Shown here: piece after piece, positions 59,351 to 64,000 of the stretch
How the letters are laid out: each line of letters starts with the position of its first letter
Position numbering within the stretch: the stretch's first letter is position 1
Assembly (NCBI RefSeq): GCF_011297335.1
Contig: NZ_JAAOTJ010000012.1
Coordinates: forward strand, 62,001-126,000
Source: Catellatospora methionotrophica
GTDB taxonomy: Bacteria; Actinomycetota; Actinomycetes; Mycobacteriales; Micromonosporaceae
DNA: 64,000 bases
Reading direction: 5' to 3'
Program-made: the position numbers and the translations under genes
Notes under the pieces: generated by a model
The model's database searches: none
Told to the model about the DNA's origin: nothing
Seen by the model: only the letters and a program-made list of their open reading frames with translations

Positions 59351-59700
59351 CCGGGTACGGGATCATCTTGAGGTCGACGGGTCCCTCCGCGCGGCTGCGG
59401 AACCCGGCCAGGCCGACCCCCGACGCGCGGTGCGATCTTGCCGGGACCGCGACGTCCACCACGGCACCGGGCACACGAACCAGTCCTGCAGAGCGCACGC
59501 TGCCATGCTAAGAGCCACCTGACTCGACGGGAACAAGGCGGCCAGCAGGCGTGGAGTTGCTCGACGATTGCCCTTGCTCGGCCGAGAGTCGGCATCTGTC
59601 TAGACAGGATTAGTGGCCGGAACGATGATAGGCCGCACGTAAGCGTGTAGGTACCGTCAGTGACTCTCGGCCATCGGAGTCTGTGAAGGGCGTGGGTATC
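59351..59700. other. Gene-free junction upstream of the DUF262 gene
   Basis: About 350 bp of mixed composition without a convincing gene. It holds 5' debris of the esterase, a switch to lower GC near 59500, and a perfect 12-bp palindrome. No transposase, tRNA or target duplication seen. Confidence 0.45.
59596..59607. promoter_or_regulatory. Perfect palindrome CTGTCTAGACAG upstream of the DUF262 gene
   Basis: Twelve-bp palindrome about 95 bp before the DUF262 start. Candidate operator; it includes an XbaI-type TCTAGA core, so chance is possible. Confidence 0.35.
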
Positions 59701-61845
59701 ATGCGCGACCAAATCGTCAGTACCACCATGACCATCCGGACGACATTCAGCGGTCAGGGATACGGACTCGACTCCTACCAGCGCGAGTATGCCTGGACCG
59801 AGAAGCAGGTCGAGGATTTGGTCAACGACCTGACCAGTCGATTCAGTAGAGAGTGGTCCCCTAAGCACGAACTTCCGGATGTCGCCTCCTATGCGCCGTA
59901 TTTTCTCGGCCCTGTGATCACGTCGAGCCGTGGGGGTATCCCCTATCTCATCGACGGACAGCAGCGCTTGACGACCGTGATGCTGCTCCTGATCTGGCTG
60001 CGGCGGACGCAGGAGGGTAGAGACGACGCGGTCAGTGGACTTGATTCCCTCATCTACTCCGATCAATTCGGAAAGAAGAAGTTCGCGATCGACGACGACA
60101 GGTCCGAACGGGCCCGTAGCCTCCTGCCGCTGCTGAACGGACTGGACTTCGACGAAGCATCGGAGCAGTCGTCCTCGGTGCGCAATCTCTGGAATCGGTT
60201 TGCCGACATCGAGCGACTGTTTCCGGAGGACCTCCGCGACGAAGAGTTGCCCTTCTTCATCTACTGGTTGCTGGACAGGGTCGCCATCGTCGACATCTCC
60301 GCGAAGGACAGCAGTCTCGCATTAGAGATCTTTGAGACGATGAACGACCGCGGACTGCGCCTGACCAGCCTCGACATGCTCAAGAGTTTCCTGCTGGGCA
60401 AGGTGGCGGTCGCTGATCGCGACGATGTCAACAAGGTGTGGCGGCGCAGACTGACCGACCTGGCCGACATCGACACCGGGGCAAACTCGGCATTCCTCAA
60501 GGCATGGTTGCGGGCGAAGTACTCGTCAGGTTCGGAAGATGACACCAGCATCGGTTCGGCCTTCGACAAATGGGTGCGCAATGCCTCTGCGCGAATGGAC
60601 CTCGACCGGCCCGCCGGCGCTCGGGATTTCGTTCTGCGCGACATGGACTACATGGCCGGCAGGTATTGCGAGTTGCTATCGGCCACGCAGGAACTGAGAA
60701 CCGGCCTGGAGCCGGTGTTCTACAACGCGTTCAACTCGGTGACACTCCAGATGCCGTTGATTCTCGCAACGCTGTCCGTGGGCGACGATGATGCGACCTT
60801 CCGTCGCAAGGCGCGCCTGGTCGCCGGATACCTCGATGTCTTCGTGGCCCGCAGCATGGTCAATGCGCATGACTTCCGCTACCGCAGCCTAGAGCACCGC
60901 CTGTTCGCGTTGGCCCGGGAGATCCGTGGCATGGACGCCGACGCGCTGTCGCTTCGGCTCGGTGAGGAGGTCGCCGCCATCACCGACTCCTTCGACGCCG
61001 TGAGCACCTTCGCGTTGCGGTCGCGTAACCGGACATACGTCAAATACCTGCTGTCGCGCATGGCTGCATGGATCGATGCGGAGTGCCAGACGGGGTATAC
61101 CTTCGCGGACTACACCCGCTCAGCCAAAGGCCAGCAACCCTTCGAGATCGAGCACATCTGGGCCGACAAACACGCCTACCAGCCGGATGTCCCACGCCGC
61201 CGGTTCTCCGATCTGCGTAACCGCTTCGGCGCGTTGTTGCTGCTCCCCAAGGACTTCAACGCGAGCTTCGGGGACAAGCCATACGCGGCGAAGCTACCTC
61301 TCTACATGGGGCACCACCTGCTCGCGCGGTCTCTGCACCCCGACTGCTACGCGAACAATCCGAATTTCCTGCGCCTCATCGACCGGCACCAGCTGCCGTT
61401 CCAGGCCTTCCCCGATGCGTTCGACGCCGAGGCCATCGAGCATCGCCAAGCGTTGTACCGCAGCTTGTGCGAGCTCGTCTGGGATCCGGCCCAGTACGGA
61501 CTGGTCGTGCCGACCTCAGCACCCCAGAGCGCGCGGGCAAGGTTCAGCCGTTCGCTGCGCAGGCTTGTCGAAGCGGGTCATGTGCCCGTCGGCTCGCAGC
61601 TGACCGGCACCTATGGGGGTACTGAATACAAGGCTGAGGTTACGTCCGAGGCGAAGATTCGAGTGGAGACGGGAGAGGAGTTCGAGGCCGTGTCGCCCGC
61701 CGCGGCGGCGGTGCTCGGCAAGCCGTCCTGGAACGGCTGGACGTTCTGGCATCTCGCCGCCGCCGACGGCTCACTCGTGTTACTCGATCACTTTCGTCAG
61801 GCGGCGACAGAACCGGAGTCGGTATCGGCCGACCTGGCAGCCTAG
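59701..61845 (+). CDS. DUF262/DUF1524 (GmrSD-like) nuclease with RAMA-like C-terminus
   Basis: 714 residues from ATG 59701; GTG 59683 is an alternative with poorly spaced GGAG. DUF262 part (about 15-230): YGLDSYQREYAWTEKQVEDL and the ParB/Srx-like nucleotide motif YLIDGQQRLTTVML near 83-96. DUF1524 part (about 400-560): FEIEHIWADKHAYQ with the His-Asn-His metal site continuing to FGALLLLPKDFNASFGDKP. C-terminus (635-705): YKAEVTSEAKIRVETGEEFE, then VSPAAAAVLGKPSWNGWTFW, like RAMA or DUF4357 modules attached to DNA-modification enzymes. GmrSD-type proteins cut phage DNA with modified bases. Clearly lower GC than its neighbours. Confidence 0.85.
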   Translation: MRDQIVSTTMTIRTTFSGQGYGLDSYQREYAWTEKQVEDLVNDLTSRFSREWSPKHELPDVASYAPYFLGPVITSSRGGIPYLIDGQQRLTTVMLLLIWLRRTQEGRDDAVSGLDSLIYSDQFGKKKFAIDDDRSERARSLLPLLNGLDFDEASEQSSSVRNLWNRFADIERLFPEDLRDEELPFFIYWLLDRVAIVDISAKDSSLALEIFETMNDRGLRLTSLDMLKSFLLGKVAVADRDDVNKVWRRRLTDLADIDTGANSAFLKAWLRAKYSSGSEDDTSIGSAFDKWVRNASARMDLDRPAGARDFVLRDMDYMAGRYCELLSATQELRTGLEPVFYNAFNSVTLQMPLILATLSVGDDDATFRRKARLVAGYLDVFVARSMVNAHDFRYRSLEHRLFALAREIRGMDADALSLRLGEEVAAITDSFDAVSTFALRSRNRTYVKYLLSRMAAWIDAECQTGYTFADYTRSAKGQQPFEIEHIWADKHAYQPDVPRRRFSDLRNRFGALLLLPKDFNASFGDKPYAAKLPLYMGHHLLARSLHPDCYANNPNFLRLIDRHQLPFQAFPDAFDAEAIEHRQALYRSLCELVWDPAQYGLVVPTSAPQSARARFSRSLRRLVEAGHVPVGSQLTGTYGGTEYKAEVTSEAKIRVETGEEFEAVSPAAAAVLGKPSWNGWTFWHLAAADGSLVLLDHFRQAATEPESVSADLAA

Positions 61846-61988
61846 GCGTCGGTCGGCCTTCGGCGGCCACCGGCGTTCGTGACACACATCGTTTCCATGA
61901 CGCGGGGCCTGCGGCATTACTTGGTGACGCGGCCCGCCGCCGGCCCGCTCGTGGCGGTCAGGGTCGTGTGGCGTGAAATGATCCACCC

Positions 61989-63083
61989 ATGCTGACCCGC
62001 CGCGATCTCAACCGTGCCCTGCTCGCGAGGCAGCTGCTGCTGGAGCGCTCGCCCCTGGCCCCGCTGGGGGCGATCGAGCACCTCGTCGGCCTGCCCGCTC
62101 AGTCGCCGAACCCGCCGTACGTCGGGCTGTGGACGCGGCTGCGGGAGTTCCGGATCGAGGACCTGTCGGAGCTGATCACCTCGCGGGCCGCGGTGCGGAC
62201 AGCGCTGATGCAGGCGACGCCGCAGCTGGTCAGCGCGCGGGACGCTGTGGCCTTCCGGCCGCTGCTGGAGGGTGTGCAGGAGCGGCACCTCGCGGCCGCG
62301 TCCCGCGAGCGGCTGCGCGGCGCCGGCCTCGGCCAGGTCGCCGCCGCTGCCAGGGAACTGGTCGAGGAGCGGCCGTACACGGTAAAGGAGCTCGGTGCGG
62401 CGCTGGCGGGGCGCTGGCCCGACGCCGATCCGGTCGCGCTCGGCGCGGCGGCGCGGGCCGGGCTGCCGCTGGTGCAGGTGCCGCCGCACGGGCTGTGGGG
62501 TGCGCTCGGGCAGCCCGCGTACACGACTTCCGGGCACTGGCTCGGTGACGGCGGCGGACAGCGCGCGACCGTCGACGATCTGGTCCTGCGGTATCTGGCC
62601 GCGTTCGGGCCCGCGACCATACGCGACATGCAGGCCTGGTCGGGGCTCGGCGGGCTGGGCGAGGTCGTGGACCGGCTCGGCGACCGGCTCGTATTCGACC
62701 GCGACGAGCAGGGTGCGGAGCTGTTCGACCTGCCCGACGCGCCGCTGCCGCACCCGGACACCCCCGCGCCCGCGCGCTATCTGGCGGAGTTCGACGCGAC
62801 GCTGGACGCCTACGACGACAGCCTCCGGATCATGGACGACCGGGACCGGCGGGACGTGTTCGCCGTGCCGGGGGTCGTGCCGGGCACGGCGCTGGTCGAC
62901 GGGTTCGTGCAGGCGATCTGGTCGATCACCAGGAAGAAGGGGGTGGCGACGCTGGTCGTGCGTCCTCTGTTCCAGATCCCGACCCGCGACGTGCAGGAGC
63001 TCACCGAGGAGGGCGAGCGCCTGCTCGCGTTCGCCGCCCCCGACGCGACCCGCCGCGAGGTGCGGTTCAACTCACGCTGGTGA
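61989..63083 (+). CDS. Winged-helix DNA-binding protein, AlkZ/YcaQ-like (HTH_42)
   Basis: 364 residues. Begins LTRRDLNRALLARQLLLERS with HLVGLPAQSPNPPYVGLWTR, the HTH_42 opening; central winged helices YTVKELGAALAGRWPDADPV and ATIRDMQAWSGLGGLGEVVD; end AIWSITRKKGVATLVVRPLF. AlkZ-type members unhook DNA crosslinks using a QxQ/QxD motif; here the equivalent is AQSPN, so it belongs to the wider family whose glycosylase activity is untested. Normal high GC, unlike the DUF262 gene before it. Confidence 0.8.
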   Translation: MLTRRDLNRALLARQLLLERSPLAPLGAIEHLVGLPAQSPNPPYVGLWTRLREFRIEDLSELITSRAAVRTALMQATPQLVSARDAVAFRPLLEGVQERHLAAASRERLRGAGLGQVAAAARELVEERPYTVKELGAALAGRWPDADPVALGAAARAGLPLVQVPPHGLWGALGQPAYTTSGHWLGDGGGQRATVDDLVLRYLAAFGPATIRDMQAWSGLGGLGEVVDRLGDRLVFDRDEQGAELFDLPDAPLPHPDTPAPARYLAEFDATLDAYDDSLRIMDDRDRRDVFAVPGVVPGTALVDGFVQAIWSITRKKGVATLVVRPLFQIPTRDVQELTEEGERLLAFAAPDATRREVRFNSRW

Positions 63084-63090
63084 CCCGGCT

Positions 63091-63131
63091 CCGGGAGCCG
63101 GCCCGCGCATGCGCGCAGCACCGGCTCCCGG
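63091..63131. terminator. 11-bp perfect stem-loop between convergent genes
   Basis: CCGGGAGCCGG and CCGGCTCCCGG pair perfectly; the loop contains the palindrome GCGCATGCGC. Serves both flanking genes. Confidence 0.7.
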
Positions 63132-63143
63132 GGGCGGGGCCGT

Positions 63144-64000
63144 CTACGAGGTGTACGCCTCGAATTCGGACAGCTGACCGGCGGGCCAGCCGCTGTTGGC
63201 GGTGAAGGTCAGCCGCAGGTGCCGCGCGGATGACGCCGGGAAGGTGATGGTCACCGTGTTGCCGGTGGCCGGGTCGAAGGTGTAGGTCGCGGTGGCCTTC
63301 AGGGTGGTGAAGTTCGCGCCGTCGGTGCTGCCGGTGACGGCTACGGCCTGGGTGCGGGTGGCCCAGGCGGTGGCGGGCGGCAGCTTGAGCACGACCCGGC
63401 CGACCGTCTGGGTGGAGCCCAGGTCGACCTGCACCCACTGCGGGAACGCGCTGTTGACGCTCTCCCAGTAGCTGCTCGGGTTGCCGTCGGTGACGTTGCC
63501 CGACCCGTAGTTCTGCGTGTTCGACGACTGACTGGTCGGCTTGTTCAGGGCCAGGTTGACGCTGGCCGCTGGGTTGCCGGTGCCGGTCAGTGTGACCGTG
63601 GCGGGGCTGTTGGGCGCGCTGGTGACGACGGTCAGGGTGCCGGTGCGCGTACCGGTGGCGGTCGGCCGGAACACGGCGGTGACGAGGCAGGACGCCCCGG
63701 CCGCGAGGGTGCTGCCGCAGTTGCTGGTCTGCGTGAAGTCACCGTTCGCCGTGATCGAGGTGACGGTCGCGGCGGCGCTGCCGCTGTTGGACACCGTGAC
63801 GGTCTGGCCGGTGCTGGAGCCGCCGACGGTGGTCGCCGCGAAGGTGATCGAGCTGGGCGCGGCGGACACCGACGCGGTGCCGTTCGCCGTGCCGGTGCCG
63901 GTCAGTGCGACCGTGCGGGGGCTGTTGGTCGCGTTGCCCGCGACGGTCAGGGTGCCGTTGCGTACGCCCGCCGCGGTGGGGTGGAACGTCACCGTGATGG
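63144..64000 (-). CDS. Exported protein with choice-of-anchor D and discoidin (F5/8 C, CBM32-like) domains (partial)
   Basis: The frame runs off the window edge, so the N-terminus is missing. About 285 residues are visible. Two Ig-like ASPM/choice-of-anchor D repeats: FHPTAAGVRNGTLTVAGNAT with SPRTVALTGTG, then ITFAATTVGGSSTGQTVTVS and FRPTATGTRTGTLTVV. A Pro/Ser linker leads to a discoidin domain (LALNKPTSQSSNTQNYGSGN, WVQVDLGSTQTVGRVVLKLP, HLRLTFTANSGWPAGQLSEF) that binds galactose-type sugars or surfaces. Probably the C-terminal part of a secreted glycosidase or surface protein. Confidence 0.8.
   Translation of the reverse strand, partial: ITVTFHPTAAGVRNGTLTVAGNATNSPRTVALTGTGTANGTASVSAAPSSITFAATTVGGSSTGQTVTVSNSGSAAATVTSITANGDFTQTSNCGSTLAAGASCLVTAVFRPTATGTRTGTLTVVTSAPNSPATVTLTGTGNPAASVNLALNKPTSQSSNTQNYGSGNVTDGNPSSYWESVNSAFPQWVQVDLGSTQTVGRVVLKLPPATAWATRTQAVAVTGSTDGANFTTLKATATYTFDPATGNTVTITFPASSARHLRLTFTANSGWPAGQLSEFEAYTS

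Overview
The window is a stretch of high-GC actinobacterial chromosome, most like Micromonosporaceae (Catellatospora or Actinoplanes type). This is inferred from strong G/C bias at third codon positions, frequent GTG starts, many ATGA-type gene overlaps, and actinobacterial families (ECF41 sigma factor, GPGG small membrane protein, DUF4383, truncated HTH-TPR regulator beside YdcF, VanJ-like phosphatase). No rRNA, tRNA, CRISPR array, prophage or intact transposase was seen. Two patches have visibly lower GC and more mixed codon use: about 36.7-38.3 kb and 59.4-61.9 kb.

Layout. 0-5.9 kb: tail of an upstream gene, a questin-oxidase-like protein, two convergent paralogous membrane-anchored proteins, a Tat-exported sulfatase, and a MarR/NmrA divergent pair. 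5.9-11.9 kb: a divergent locus around a GntR regulator, with PxpB/PxpC (KipI/KipA) on one side and a DUF1445 D-glutamate-cyclase-like protein, a ProA homologue and two coupled membrane proteins on the other. 11.9-13.3 kb: a tandem DUF427 protein and a GNAT acetyltransferase. 13.4-19.6 kb: a carbohydrate operon (two permeases, binding lipoprotein, cytosolic GH36 alpha-galactosidase) followed by a ROK regulator. 19.8-29.5 kb: four consecutive secreted DUF4832-type TIM-barrel proteins, three of them with fibronectin III and carbohydrate-binding-like tails, each followed by its own stem-loop. 29.6-33.7 kb: DUF4383 protein, MarR/flavin reductase pair, AraC and ABM genes, framed by a 397-bp direct repeat that carries two copies of a 48-codon gene.

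33.7-38.3 kb: a DUF4132 protein with a small partner, then a 5'-truncated regulator and YdcF. 38.5-47.4 kb: AlkD-like protein, NDH-2-like oxidoreductase with an ECF41 sigma factor, small membrane proteins, a PHP phosphoesterase, a nitrilase-fold exported protein and an RDD protein. 47.4-51.5 kb: flavin amine oxidase, TMEM175 channel, alpha/beta hydrolase and a VanJ-like phosphatase. 51.6-58.7 kb: a tight five-gene operon of SWIM zinc finger, unknown protein, VWA protein, MoxR ATPase and DUF5682 protein, closed by an 18-bp perfect stem. 58.8-64 kb: a decayed esterase, a DUF262/DUF1524 nuclease with a RAMA-like tail, an AlkZ-type winged-helix protein, and the 3' part of a discoidin-domain exported protein.

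Themes. Sulfatase, ABC importer, alpha-galactosidase and the DUF4832 array look like a polysaccharide-use region: secreted proteins bind or cut the glycan, the importer takes up oligomers and GH36 removes galactose inside the cell. The SWIM/VWA/MoxR/DUF5682 operon next to a GmrSD-like nuclease is the best candidate for an undescribed ATP-dependent stress or defence system. A 61-bp long-hairpin element occurs three times, each time next to a gene 3' end.
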